This document shows positions 55,943 through 64,000 of a DNA stretch of 64,000 nucleotides, in pieces (the first letter of the stretch is position 1; the number at the start of each line of letters is the position of its first letter). The notes beneath the pieces are model-generated. The model was given only the letters and a program-made list of their open reading frames with translations. It was not told the DNA's origin and did no database searches. The position numbers and the translations under genes are program-made. The DNA comes from Pseudodesulfovibrio profundus (GTDB lineage: Bacteria > Desulfobacterota > Desulfovibrionia > Desulfovibrionales > Desulfovibrionaceae): assembly GCF_900217235.1 (NCBI RefSeq), contig NZ_LT907975.1, positions 2,207,001 to 2,271,000 of the forward strand. The letters run 5' to 3'.

Positions 55943-56379
55943 TATTCAACTGCGGGTTTCTCCGGCCACTCGATGGTCAGAGGGAATCCCGGTTGTTGCG
56001 GAATATCCCGGAGTGCCTGACGATAACTCTGCCAGATAACAGTGGCATTGGCATCCAGCGGGGAATCCGCCAACTGCGTCCAGTCCGTCTCGGTCAGCAG
56101 GCGGTCGCGCTGGTTACGAGCTCCCATGGAGTGGTATTCCTCCATGGCCACCTCATCTACCTGAGATGCGATGATTTCTTCCCTGTATATAAGGTCTTCT
56201 CCCTTGACCCAACGCGTTTCATAGGTCGTGAAGGGGGCACGCTCGATGGGGATGGCTTCATTGTAGCCGATGGCGTCCCATTCCTGACGATTCAACTCGG
56301 CAAACGTACGGTGGTATCCATCGAATTCCACGGTTGTCGGCGGGGTTATCCTGAATTGACCATTGTTATATCGAAACAT
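55942..56379 (-). CDS. Phage tail assembly chaperone-like protein
   Basis: 145 aa. The C-terminal half RDRLLTETDWTQLADSPLDAN...WQSYRQALRDIPQQPGFP is the Phage_tail_APC pattern. RBS AGGAGC. Last gene of the five-gene tail operon, 12 bases from the fibre gene. Confidence 0.75.
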   Translation of the reverse strand: MFRYNNGQFRITPPTTVEFDGYHRTFAELNRQEWDAIGYNEAIPIERAPFTTYETRWVKGEDLIYREEIIASQVDEVAMEEYHSMGARNQRDRLLTETDWTQLADSPLDANATVIWQSYRQALRDIPQQPGFPLTIEWPEKPAVE

Positions 56380-56391
56380 GACGTGCTCCTG

Positions 56392-58641
56392 CTAGTAGGC
56401 GTTGCTGTGTTGTATTGAAGAGAGAATGGCCAGCCCCACGTACTGCACTCCAAGAGTGTTGTGGTTTGCAGAGGCCGTGGCTATTTTTATTCCGTTTGAA
56501 AGGAAGTTGATCTGGCACGCGGAGTTGTAATATTCCACATTGGGCAAATTGGGCCATAAGGCCTTGTTCCCGGGATTGAACGGGGTACGGCAGGTGTCCT
56601 GCGATACCCAGTGCAAGGTCCCGTTTCCCTTGAGAAGAGGAATGGCAAGAGGTGTGCCGCCCAGAGGAATCAAGGGTCCGTCTGCAGACCCATTTCCTAT
56701 ATAGCTGAATGGGCGGAATATCTCGGATTGAGCAAAAGCATAGGCGATGAATTCCTTGCCCGGTTCATTGACTTCGACACTGTTGCCAAGGGTTATGTGC
56801 ATGGCGTCGGGTGCGGTATTGTTCCATGCACCGTCACCCGTTTCGACAGGGGCATTGCTGTTCAGTTTCAGGAAACAGGTTTCACCCAGGTCCTGGTGGT
56901 ATACGTACCAATCGCTTATCGTATCCATCCCTTTGATCAGGATGCAGACCGGCGGTTGCCCCAACCCATGCTGTATGGTTTTTCCGGCAAGACCGTCCCC
57001 GGTATAGCGAAGTATGGACAAGCCCTCTTCCTTTCCAGCACGAAGACAAATGTCCAAGTATCGCTGTCCCGACGTATTGACATTGGCAGATGTTCCGATT
57101 CGGTATCCGTCAGTTGTCGGTACGATGGTTTCACTGTCGTGAAATTGGGCATCGCTGGTGTTGATGGAAAGGACGTTGCCCTCTCCTCGGATTCTGTCCA
57201 CGAGTTGCCAGTTGAGACTCAGGTCTCTGGACTTGCTCAATACGAGATCAGGTCCGACCTTCATCTCAGGCAATGAAACGGAACTTGTCCCACCCTCTCG
57301 CATTACGATTTGCGCGGCAGCCCGAGCATTGGCAAGCAGCGGCGGGGTAAGGTTGTTGGTACATAGGCTGATAAACCCATCGGGCGGTTCATGGGCGAAG
57401 CCGGTTGCTCCGAAGTTGGCATGGCTGGTGCCACTTCCAAGAGTATCTCCGGCAGCGAAACCATACATGCCGGTCAATCCAGATTCGGCCACTCCCTGAT
57501 GCACACCGTTTTTGGTGAACGAGAGGGTGCCATCATCCATGTTCAGCAGCACACCAATGATATCGCCTGTAGTATAGGGCTGTCCGTAAGCTGATGATGT
57601 CCCACTATTGTGGAATTCGCCTGAACCTGCATAACCGTACCCAGTGGTCTGGGAGCCGAGAGCTCGGCTGTAGTTCGAGGCTACATCGTGAATACCGAAA
57701 ATGGCGGTATCCCCGGAGGCCTTGAACTCAGCGTACCATTTGCCTTGATCGACAAATTGGGACGATATGGCTGTGGCTGGTCCTGTGGTTGTTATGGCCC
57801 GGCTGGCATCATCATAGGTGATGTTCTGTTCACCTGGGGCCAGTGAGTTGAGCACTGTCTGGTTGTTGCTGGGCGTGTCCATCGCTTGTTTTGTCTGCCC
57901 AACATTGGCCCACAGAATTCCGTTGGCTAAGTCGTTTTCACCTAAATCCGCAGCATTATCAAAGCGAAGGTACGCCCCGTTAAGCCCTGGATCAATTGAT
58001 GGGGTGGAAGCAGTCCACAAACCTGGAACTCTCGTTGACCAGCTTCCGAAGTGACTTGCATCCAGACTTGCGCCGTCAATGCTGTGGAAATTGGCCATGT
58101 ATCCCTGGAATGGGTAGGAGGTTGAGCTGTCGATGTTTCTGTTGCTGGCACCCAGATTGTGTATGCACGCTTTGTTGTTCCAGCGGCAAAGGTGATTGTA
58201 TGATGGATACGTCTGGTTTGAGGATAACTTGTGGATTGAAGCAAATCGACCATTGACGAACAGTCGAATCCTATCCGTTGCCAATGCCGCAGTTGTATCT
58301 ACTGCCACCACCACATGATACCATGCGGCTTCATCGGTGAAGATTCCATCAGTTTCTACAATCCATCTCCAGGTACTTGCCTCTCTGTCCCCCACCCATA
58401 GTCTTCTCGCGGCACTGAACCCAATGATGAAGTAGTTGTTCGACAAATAGGTCGAAGTTGCTAAAATCATGTTACGGGGTGCTGCGCACTTGAACCAGAA
58501 CGAGATGGTGAAGGTCTGGGTGTTGCCGTGTTCTGGCGGTTGCATCTCAAGACGCGATGCGCCGTCAAACATGGCGGACGACTGTACCGGTTCTGCCCAG
58601 ACCGGCTCAGGGTTCGTGTTGACTTCTTTGAGTGTGATCAT
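56392..58641 (-). CDS. Phage tail fibre/receptor-binding protein with LamG- and SPRY-like domains
   Basis: 749 aa. N-terminal concanavalin/LamG-like domain (about 25-220; FTISFWFKCAAPRN, WYHVVVAVDT), then an SPRY-like jelly-roll (about 275-420; GKWYAEFKASGD, GVLLNMDDGTLSFTKNG), then a C-terminal DUF7483-like region with FIAYAFAQSE. Likely the sugar-binding tip of the particle. One base separates it from the preceding gene. Codon use is slightly more A+T-rich than its neighbours. Confidence 0.75.
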   Translation of the reverse strand: MITLKEVNTNPEPVWAEPVQSSAMFDGASRLEMQPPEHGNTQTFTISFWFKCAAPRNMILATSTYLSNNYFIIGFSAARRLWVGDREASTWRWIVETDGIFTDEAAWYHVVVAVDTTAALATDRIRLFVNGRFASIHKLSSNQTYPSYNHLCRWNNKACIHNLGASNRNIDSSTSYPFQGYMANFHSIDGASLDASHFGSWSTRVPGLWTASTPSIDPGLNGAYLRFDNAADLGENDLANGILWANVGQTKQAMDTPSNNQTVLNSLAPGEQNITYDDASRAITTTGPATAISSQFVDQGKWYAEFKASGDTAIFGIHDVASNYSRALGSQTTGYGYAGSGEFHNSGTSSAYGQPYTTGDIIGVLLNMDDGTLSFTKNGVHQGVAESGLTGMYGFAAGDTLGSGTSHANFGATGFAHEPPDGFISLCTNNLTPPLLANARAAAQIVMREGGTSSVSLPEMKVGPDLVLSKSRDLSLNWQLVDRIRGEGNVLSINTSDAQFHDSETIVPTTDGYRIGTSANVNTSGQRYLDICLRAGKEEGLSILRYTGDGLAGKTIQHGLGQPPVCILIKGMDTISDWYVYHQDLGETCFLKLNSNAPVETGDGAWNNTAPDAMHITLGNSVEVNEPGKEFIAYAFAQSEIFRPFSYIGNGSADGPLIPLGGTPLAIPLLKGNGTLHWVSQDTCRTPFNPGNKALWPNLPNVEYYNSACQINFLSNGIKIATASANHNTLGVQYVGLAILSSIQHSNAY

Positions 58642-58642
58642 G

Positions 58643-59641
58643 TTAATCTCGCACGTTGATGAGTGAAATCAATGTTTTGCGACCATTGAAATACTCAAGC
58701 GTAATCCGCAATTCTTCAGCATCCGGGTTGGGCTGAGGCAGGGTGGTGGAGCGCTTGTATGTGGTCCCTCCGGCCATGGTCAGATTGTGACCGTTCGGAT
58801 AGATGTGGAATACGTATGTTCCCTCAAAGGGAAGCGATACGTCGCTGAACAGGCTGTCTGCGGTCAATGTCCAGAGTATGTGATTTCGTTCCACATTCAG
58901 GGAGGAGAGGTCGGTGCCTACGTGCAGTTGCGCTTCATCGCCGAAGACTGCCTGGAGCAAGTCGGGAAGATCCTTCTTGAGTATGGCCGTGTCTGCCGGC
59001 TCCGCGTCAAGGGCAGCCAAGCCCGATGGGGTGTCGAAGGCAGAGGCGAGTGCTCGGGCAGGTATTCCGAATCCGAGATTGATCTGGGCATTGGCAGTGT
59101 TCTTGGCACCAGTCCCGCCCTGAGCCACGGCCAGTGGCAGCATGATATCCCGCTCACTGACAGGTGTTTTGTTGACGAAGTTGTCGCCCGTGTCGTTCCA
59201 GGTGAGCACTTCGCCGGGGGCCGGTTCAGGAAACTCCACACCTGTCACGGCAGATGAAACCCGAAAAGAGACCGTACGATCCAGTCGTTCCGACAGCGTC
59301 TGACAGATCATGGTCAGCTTGTCTAAGGCGTTTTCGTGAGTGGAGGCCGGGAACGCGTCGTTTTCCAGATAGTCGACTTCCTGAACCAGTGACGGGTTGC
59401 GCCGGATGACGATGTGTTCGTCTGTCCCGGGTGGGGTCGAAAAGGTGCAGGTGCCTCCCATTTGTTCGCCAGCGCCGGACAGGGTGTAGTCGGTGCTGAT
59501 GGTCAGCCGGGTTTCAACGCCGTTGAATACGCGGGTTACTTCGATATCATCGGTATCCAGAAACATGAACGGAATGGCAAAAGTCGAAGTGGAGCCATTT
59601 CCAATATATTGAATTTTGGATTGGGTTGATGCGATGGTCAT
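58643..59641 (-). CDS. Phage tail fibre N-terminal protein (T7 gp17-like)
   Basis: 332 aa. Residues 10-130 match the T7 tail-fibre anchor domain pattern: QYIGNGSTSTFAIPFMF, TRLTISTDYTLSG, IRRNPSLVQEVDYLENDAFPA, HENALDKLTMICQTL. Beyond it are fibre-shaft and beta-domain sequences. It would attach the fibre to the tail tube. Two bases before the following gene. Confidence 0.82.
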   Translation of the reverse strand: MTIASTQSKIQYIGNGSTSTFAIPFMFLDTDDIEVTRVFNGVETRLTISTDYTLSGAGEQMGGTCTFSTPPGTDEHIVIRRNPSLVQEVDYLENDAFPASTHENALDKLTMICQTLSERLDRTVSFRVSSAVTGVEFPEPAPGEVLTWNDTGDNFVNKTPVSERDIMLPLAVAQGGTGAKNTANAQINLGFGIPARALASAFDTPSGLAALDAEPADTAILKKDLPDLLQAVFGDEAQLHVGTDLSSLNVERNHILWTLTADSLFSDVSLPFEGTYVFHIYPNGHNLTMAGGTTYKRSTTLPQPNPDAEELRITLEYFNGRKTLISLINVRD

Positions 59642-59643
59642 GG

Positions 59644-60114
59644 TTATCTCCCACTTTTGTACAATTGAGATCCAAGGGACAAGGTGCTTCGATTGGCGCT
59701 GCCTCCATTACTGATGCGATGCATATTGGCATTTTGTCTGCCCCGGTTCAGGATTTCCCGCTCCTGCTGCGTGCCTTTGAAGAGCGTATCTTCCTCGGCC
59801 TCTCGATCAGCGGTTTTCCTCGCATCCTGAACCAATTGGCGTGAGCCGGACATGGCAACGCCGGATTGCCCCCAGCGAGCATTGAGTTTTGCGCGGTCAC
59901 GTTCTCGGCCCTCTCGGACGGATTGGCCGTCCTCACGAGTCTGTCGGCGTTGATCAAGGGCTTTACCCTTGGCCTCTGTTTCCATAAGAGCGGCCTGTTC
60001 CTCATAGGGATTGGATGGCTGTCCCTTGTCCTTCTCTGTGGCTTTGCCCAGAAAATCCTGGAATACTCCCATCTGCTCCTTGAAGGCGGCAGCATCGTTT
60101 TCGTTCATTCCCAT
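59644..60114 (-). CDS. Phage internal virion-like coiled-coil protein
   Basis: 156 aa; RBS AGGAGAAAAC. Highly charged helical protein (Arg/Gln/Glu-rich, residues 25-125) with a RWGQSGVAMSGSRQ middle motif common in small podovirus internal/ejection proteins. No signal or membrane segment. Related in pattern to the 102-aa protein of the portal operon. Confidence 0.55.
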   Translation of the reverse strand: MGMNENDAAAFKEQMGVFQDFLGKATEKDKGQPSNPYEEQAALMETEAKGKALDQRRQTREDGQSVREGRERDRAKLNARWGQSGVAMSGSRQLVQDARKTADREAEEDTLFKGTQQEREILNRGRQNANMHRISNGGSANRSTLSLGSQLYKSGR

Positions 60115-60132
60115 TTGTTTTCTCCTGGTAGG

Positions 60133-62223
60133 TTATTCGTTGATGATGGTTGTGGGGACGATGAGCAGGATCGTCATCGGAAGGGGCTGATCCTGTGCTA
60201 CGGTCAGTATGTTTTCCCGGGTCCATCCCTTGGGGAAGACCACGGATTTGTCGCCGGAAAATGTGCCTACGGAACGGCCCATGGGCATGGATGCCGAGCG
60301 GAAATTGATGGATTCCATCCGGTGTTCATCAGGGCCGATCTTGCCGCCGAGAGTCTGATGAAAACGAACGGCCACCTTGGTGATGCGTTGACGTTTGGTC
60401 TGTGCCGTCCCTCGGTGGCTTCCCCCTTCAAGGCGCATGGGCTGGGCCAGTGATGCATAGGGCAGCCCTACTTGAATGGTGGATGCCGGACGGTCGAGCG
60501 TGATGGTTCCCTGGGGGGAAACAGTGGCGTTGGGGCGGGTCGCCCCATCCGCCAGTATGGCGACATTCTCACCAGCCAGATGTTCAAGTCCGGCAACGGT
60601 TGAAGTCTGAGGGCCGGAATATGTCAGCCCGCTGTCTACAAAAAATGCGTCTTCGATATTCCCATTGAAGGGAGCTTCCAGAAACTCGATGTACCGGCGC
60701 TCCTGCCCATCAATCTCGCGGCGGACAACGGCCCATATCTGATCCCGCTTTGTCGTATCGTCGTAAATGGAGGTGATGGTTTCCACCGCGCCTTGAGTGG
60801 TGAGAATCGACCATGCAGTGACTTCCTGCGATGGGGCGTAGGTCATGGCAGCCAGCGTGCCGTCACCGCGAACACAATAGAGAATGGAGTCTGGCTCCTG
60901 GGCAAAGGCGAGTTGTTTAAAACCGCTTTTGGAGATGTGTTCGGAAAAAAGCGTCAGGTCGTTTGATACGTAGGCGTCCGATTCGAGCCGGTAGGCCATT
61001 TCACGGATTTTCTGGCCGGAACGCTGGATGTAGAGGGTGGCGTACCCGATGGATTCAGGGCGAAATCGTGCTGCGCCGCAGGCTCCTTCATGGTTGGCCT
61101 TGACGTTCTCGGGCGAGAGAGCATCGCCACCGGCGCCGCCCACAGTCCACTCGCCTCCAGCGGTTCCCACCCAGAGTCGACTACGTGGAATGATAAATTC
61201 GATGGCATTGGCCTGCCTGCCGGACAGTGTGACCTCAATGGCGTCATCATCCAGTGGTGTGTCTCCTGCCTGGGCTTCGGTTCGATCACCCACAGCGTAA
61301 CACTCCCAGTACGCTTCCTGAAGATTACCTTGGGCATCCCAGATGGATTCGATGCCAGTGGTTACGGGGCTTTGAAAAACAATCGTCAGATTTGACCCAT
61401 TGGCGACATGATTTGCATCGCCTTTGTAGCGATAATATCGCGTCGTGCCGTCCGGGTGCTGGCCCTTGATGCCGTCCTGTTTTTCGAACCCTTCACCGTC
61501 GAGCAGTTTAAAACTGTCACCGGTCTTTCCTGAGCGGACAGTCCCGCTTCCTGCAATGATCTCCTTGTCTCTCCAGCCTTCCAACGGTGCTTCTCGTGTG
61601 TTCAAACGAAAATCGGTCATTTCTCCGGTTCGGGAAAACCAGATCGTGCCGGGTTCGTTGGGGGTGGCTGCAAGTACCAGCCGTTGTTCAAAAAAACCGA
61701 CAGATGAGGGATAATTGTTCTCTTTCCAGACTTCAGGTGCTCCGAGAAAAACCATGTCTTCAAGAGACCAGTTGTCGTGGTGCAGCCGCGTCAGCTTGCG
61801 CACGGGATGATCCGGGTGGGTGATGATGAGAACATCCGCTGACTGGGTGTAGCGCAACCGGGTCAGGTCTCCCACTTTGTAGGGTGTCTGGAGTCGGTAT
61901 TCCTCTTCCCCGGAACGGACGATGCCATGATCGGCAAAGACGCGCATGACGCCCTGTCCCGATTCATCCTCTCCGAATTCAAGCACATAGGTTTGCTGTC
62001 CGTTGAACTCGAAGGGAACAAGCAGGGATTCCTTTTGGTCGGACAGGGCATTGGTCACGAATCGGAATCCGGTCCGACGTGTGACGCCACCGTGAGGATG
62101 GACCAGAAAATTTTCCAGTCGTCGGCAGCCGTTGTAATATTTGGAGAGATCCACTCTCCCTTCCAGACGGGGACTCATCTCCCCTGCGGTGAAATTGGTC
62201 AGAATCGGTGTCGATATACTCAT
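60133..62223 (-). CDS. Phage tail tubular protein B (T7 gp12-like nozzle)
   Basis: 696 aa, somewhat shorter than T7 gp12 (794). FTAGEMSPRLEGRVDLSKYYNGCRRL (residues 10-35, given by position), HPHGGVTRRTGFRFV, VLEFGED and FFEQRLVLAATPNEPGTIWFSR are typical of podovirus tail nozzle proteins. First gene of the tail operon; RBS GAGGAGG. It pairs with the tail tube A protein encoded 51 kb away. Confidence 0.85.
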   Translation of the reverse strand: MSISTPILTNFTAGEMSPRLEGRVDLSKYYNGCRRLENFLVHPHGGVTRRTGFRFVTNALSDQKESLLVPFEFNGQQTYVLEFGEDESGQGVMRVFADHGIVRSGEEEYRLQTPYKVGDLTRLRYTQSADVLIITHPDHPVRKLTRLHHDNWSLEDMVFLGAPEVWKENNYPSSVGFFEQRLVLAATPNEPGTIWFSRTGEMTDFRLNTREAPLEGWRDKEIIAGSGTVRSGKTGDSFKLLDGEGFEKQDGIKGQHPDGTTRYYRYKGDANHVANGSNLTIVFQSPVTTGIESIWDAQGNLQEAYWECYAVGDRTEAQAGDTPLDDDAIEVTLSGRQANAIEFIIPRSRLWVGTAGGEWTVGGAGGDALSPENVKANHEGACGAARFRPESIGYATLYIQRSGQKIREMAYRLESDAYVSNDLTLFSEHISKSGFKQLAFAQEPDSILYCVRGDGTLAAMTYAPSQEVTAWSILTTQGAVETITSIYDDTTKRDQIWAVVRREIDGQERRYIEFLEAPFNGNIEDAFFVDSGLTYSGPQTSTVAGLEHLAGENVAILADGATRPNATVSPQGTITLDRPASTIQVGLPYASLAQPMRLEGGSHRGTAQTKRQRITKVAVRFHQTLGGKIGPDEHRMESINFRSASMPMGRSVGTFSGDKSVVFPKGWTRENILTVAQDQPLPMTILLIVPTTIINE

Positions 62224-62253
62224 GTCGCTCCTCCTCAGGATTTGCGACAGAGC

Positions 62254-62337
62254 GTATCCCCGGTTTTTTCACCAGGATGAAAACGGGTGAAAAAGGGGTG
62301 AGACAGGGCGTGAAAAGGGCGTGAATAGGTGTTGACA
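62254..62337 (-). promoter_or_regulatory. Phage-regulon control element F (iteron array)
   Basis: The clearest copy. On the minus strand: distal box TGTCAACACC at 62328-62337, then five successive 11-bp iterons of the form TTTTCACGCCC, and proximal box GAAAAAACCGGGGATA at 62254-62269. Box spacing 83 bp; TTPB start 31 bases further. The exact 11-bp phasing places all iterons on one DNA face. Confidence 0.82.
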
Positions 62338-62369
62338 GCCTTTTGGTGTCAGGCGGTGTCCCAACGGGA

Positions 62370-62405
62370 AACGCCCGCCCTCCGATAGATCGGAAAGCGG
62401 GCGTT
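62370..62405 (-). terminator. Terminator of the small Cys-rich gene
   Basis: AACGCCCGC / GCGGGCGTT stem with an 18-nt loop; no long T-run. It separates the Cys-rich gene from control element F. Confidence 0.6.
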
Positions 62406-62427
62406 CACGTATGATAAAACGTCGGGT

Positions 62428-62715
62428 TTAGTTGGCTGTTGCAGGCATTGGCTTGGCTCCGTCCTTTTCACGATTGAGCCTGATGACCTGTGTCGTGAAT
62501 GCGGTCTCACCGGGTCGGCAGGATGGGCACCCCTCCGACATGATGACACACCGCTCATCAAGGGAGGCAGGATCTATTTCCGCCATCTTGAGGAGTTTTG
62601 TGGTCATGCCATCCTTCCAAATGACAGGGAGTCCGCACTGGGAGCATTCCACGTAGAGCATTTCAGGGTCGAATGTTCTTGTCATGAAACCAGTGTAAGC
62701 ATCGCAGAGCTTCAT
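62428..62715 (-). CDS. Small Cys-rich (zinc-ribbon-like) protein, unrecognised
   Basis: 95 aa. Cys pairs CSQCG (about residue 24-28) and CPSC (about 63-66) could form a zinc ribbon. No family recognised. Start uncertain: ATG 62715 or ATG 62682 (MTRTFDP). Confidence 0.5.
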   Translation of the reverse strand: MKLCDAYTGFMTRTFDPEMLYVECSQCGLPVIWKDGMTTKLLKMAEIDPASLDERCVIMSEGCPSCRPGETAFTTQVIRLNREKDGAKPMPATAN

Positions 62716-62745
62716 GACAAGGGTGCAGGCGTTATTATCGTGTAT

Positions 62746-63636
62746 CTATTCGCTTTTTCTGTCGATATGCATGTCTGCACGCATCTCGGGCATACCTCCG
62801 GCATGACGGCAGACATGGGCAGCGACCGTGGCAGCGTATCGGTTGATGGCGTCCAGTTCCAGCCCCTTGTGCCAGCCGAGGGCCAGTGCGGCAGTGAATG
62901 AGTCCCCGGCACCGACGGTGTCGACCACAGTGGTAGCGACTCCCGGCAGATCGGATGATGCATTTTCTGTCAGCAGCAGGCTACCGTTCTCACCTCTGGT
63001 CAGCACTGCCAGTTCCAGATCAAATTGGCTCAAAAGAGAGCGCAGGGCGGTTTTTTCATCATCAGGCAATGAAAGCAGACTCGCCACTACGGCAAGCTCT
63101 TCATCATTGATTTTGAGAACATCGGCCATCTGGAGGGAGGAGAGAATGCGTTCCTTGTCGTAAAAAGATTGCCTGAGATTGATGTCGTAAATTTTCAGAG
63201 CGTTTGGAGCATGCCGTAAATATGCTGCAATGGTGTTGCGGGAACGGCTTGAACGCTGGGCCAGTGTGCCGAAGCAGATGATATCGGCTTTGGCCGCCAT
63301 ATTCATGCCATGATCGGTTGGTTCGAGAAAGTCCCAGGCAACATCGTCGGGAAAAGTATAGGTGGCAACACCCTGTTCGTCGATATCGGCGTTGACCGTG
63401 CCGGTGGGATGTTCGATATCGACATCGATCAAGGAAGTGGCAATACCTTTTGCCTGCAAAATATCCAACGCTTCCCGTCCGAGATCGTCTTTACCGATGC
63501 GGGACACCGGAATGCCGGTGCCACCCAGGGCGTTGACGTGGTAAGCGAAGTTAGCCGGAGCACCACCGAGCTTTCGGCCGCCGGGAAGCACGTCCCAGAG
63601 TATCTCTCCCAGTCCGAGGGCGATGGGTGTTTTCAT
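62746..63636 (-). CDS. PfkB-family carbohydrate kinase (fructokinase-like)
   Basis: 296 aa. GGAPANFAYHVNALGG (residues 24-39) and DTVGAGDSFTAALALG (about 240-255) with the catalytic Asp are both present. Phosphorylates a sugar, probably fructose. Three bases before it ends the TPR gene. Confidence 0.9.
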   Translation of the reverse strand: MKTPIALGLGEILWDVLPGGRKLGGAPANFAYHVNALGGTGIPVSRIGKDDLGREALDILQAKGIATSLIDVDIEHPTGTVNADIDEQGVATYTFPDDVAWDFLEPTDHGMNMAAKADIICFGTLAQRSSRSRNTIAAYLRHAPNALKIYDINLRQSFYDKERILSSLQMADVLKINDEELAVVASLLSLPDDEKTALRSLLSQFDLELAVLTRGENGSLLLTENASSDLPGVATTVVDTVGAGDSFTAALALGWHKGLELDAINRYAATVAAHVCRHAGGMPEMRADMHIDRKSE

Positions 63637-63639
63637 GGC

Positions 63640-64000
63640 TTATCCGTTCCGCTCCACCATGGCACGCAACCGTTCTTCGGTCAGGCGGCGCAGATTGTCT
63701 GAGGCAGGGAGCGCTCCCACGGTTCCGAGCAGCACCATGTAGTTGTCCAGAGCCGACTCCATGAGCGGGTGGCTTGGGCCGAGCAGGGTTTCATATACGG
63801 TCAGTCCCTTCTCATAGAGGGCAGCCGCTTCGTCGGTTTTTTCGGTGCTGGAGAGCAGCAGGGCCAGATTGCAATAGGACTGTGCGGTTTCCGTGTGCTC
63901 TTCCCCGAAAAGCCGTTGCCGGATATCCAGACTCTCACGGAAGGCGACTTCCGCAGCATCCAAGTTTCCACCTCGTTCTTGCAGAAGGGCCACGGTGTTG
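63640..64000 (-). CDS. TPR-repeat protein (5' end cut by window edge)
   Basis: About 120 residues visible. Two TPR_12-type repeats (EVAFRESLDIRQRLFGEEHTETAQSY and LYEKGLTVYETLLGPSHPLMESAL, each given by position only) and a C-terminal tail. Open to the right edge. Function unknown; the start lies beyond the window. Confidence 0.7.
   Translation of the reverse strand, partial: NTVALLQERGGNLDAAEVAFRESLDIRQRLFGEEHTETAQSYCNLALLLSSTEKTDEAAALYEKGLTVYETLLGPSHPLMESALDNYMVLLGTVGALPASDNLRRLTEERLRAMVERNG

Noticed and set aside
62281-62340. Repeated units resembling a short CRISPR array
   Set aside because: Units are 11 bp, imperfect and contiguous without spacers; they fit regulator iterons.

Overview
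The window (about 56% G+C by eye) reads as chromosome of a Desulfovibrio/Pseudodesulfovibrio-like bacterium (Desulfobacterota). The inference rests on a flavoredoxin-type flavin reductase at the left edge, a DsbA-like gene that appears to use selenocysteine, two methyl-accepting chemotaxis proteins, a PA2778/PA2779 pair and an Acs/Pat acetate module. I see no tRNA, rRNA or CRISPR array.

Layout: 1-2.3 kb flavoredoxin (partial), U32-like protein and secreted hydrolase; 2.4-3.7 kb an IS3-family element; 3.8-7.3 kb chemoreceptor with two CZB domains and an HD-GYP protein; 7.36-8.62 kb an IS5-family element; 8.9-9.5 kb a lone phage tail-tube gene; 9.5-13.9 kb amtB-glnB-glnD; 14.1-18.6 kb a small membrane protein, the selenoprotein, asparaginase, RhlE helicase, RRM protein and a small basic protein; 18.7-20.1 kb phage capsid genes; 20.2-40.8 kb ordinary metabolism and signalling (MBL hydrolase, nuclease, rhodanese, Acs, PEP-CTERM protein, glycosyltransferases, chemoreceptor, Pat, Ser/Thr kinase, ZIP, RlmN, PA2779/PA2778, NSS transporter); 40.9-44.0 kb phage scaffold/Bbp19/portal operon; 44.3-48.9 kb two unusual large proteins; 49.0-50.6 kb phage terminase; 50.7-51.7 kb TPR lipoprotein; 51.7-52.3 kb phage lysis pair; 52.4-55.9 kb dus, cyclase, EamA, slyX, cupin; 55.9-62.2 kb phage tail operon; then a small Cys-rich protein, a PfkB sugar kinase and a TPR protein cut by the right edge.

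The main discovery is that a short-tailed (T7/P22-like, podovirus-type) virion gene set is split over six loci between intact housekeeping genes: tail tube A; capsid; scaffold/Bbp19/portal; terminase; holin; tail tube B/fibres. Every phage ORF is open, and no integrase, repressor or replication gene is present. Five of the six loci carry the same upstream element. It has a distal box TGTCAACACC, then four to five 11-bp iterons (T-rich then CRCCC), then a proximal box like GAAAAACCGGGGATA about 82 bp from the first box and 31-47 bp before the start codon (about 148 bp at the capsid locus). This looks like a regulon of a domesticated phage, most likely a gene transfer agent. Desulfovibrio is known to make a small short-tailed GTA-like particle (Dd1).

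A second discovery is a DsbA/FrnE-like oxidoreductase at 14666-15268 with an in-frame TGA where the first catalytic Cys would be, followed by a SECIS-like hairpin. A standard gene caller would truncate it to 14774.
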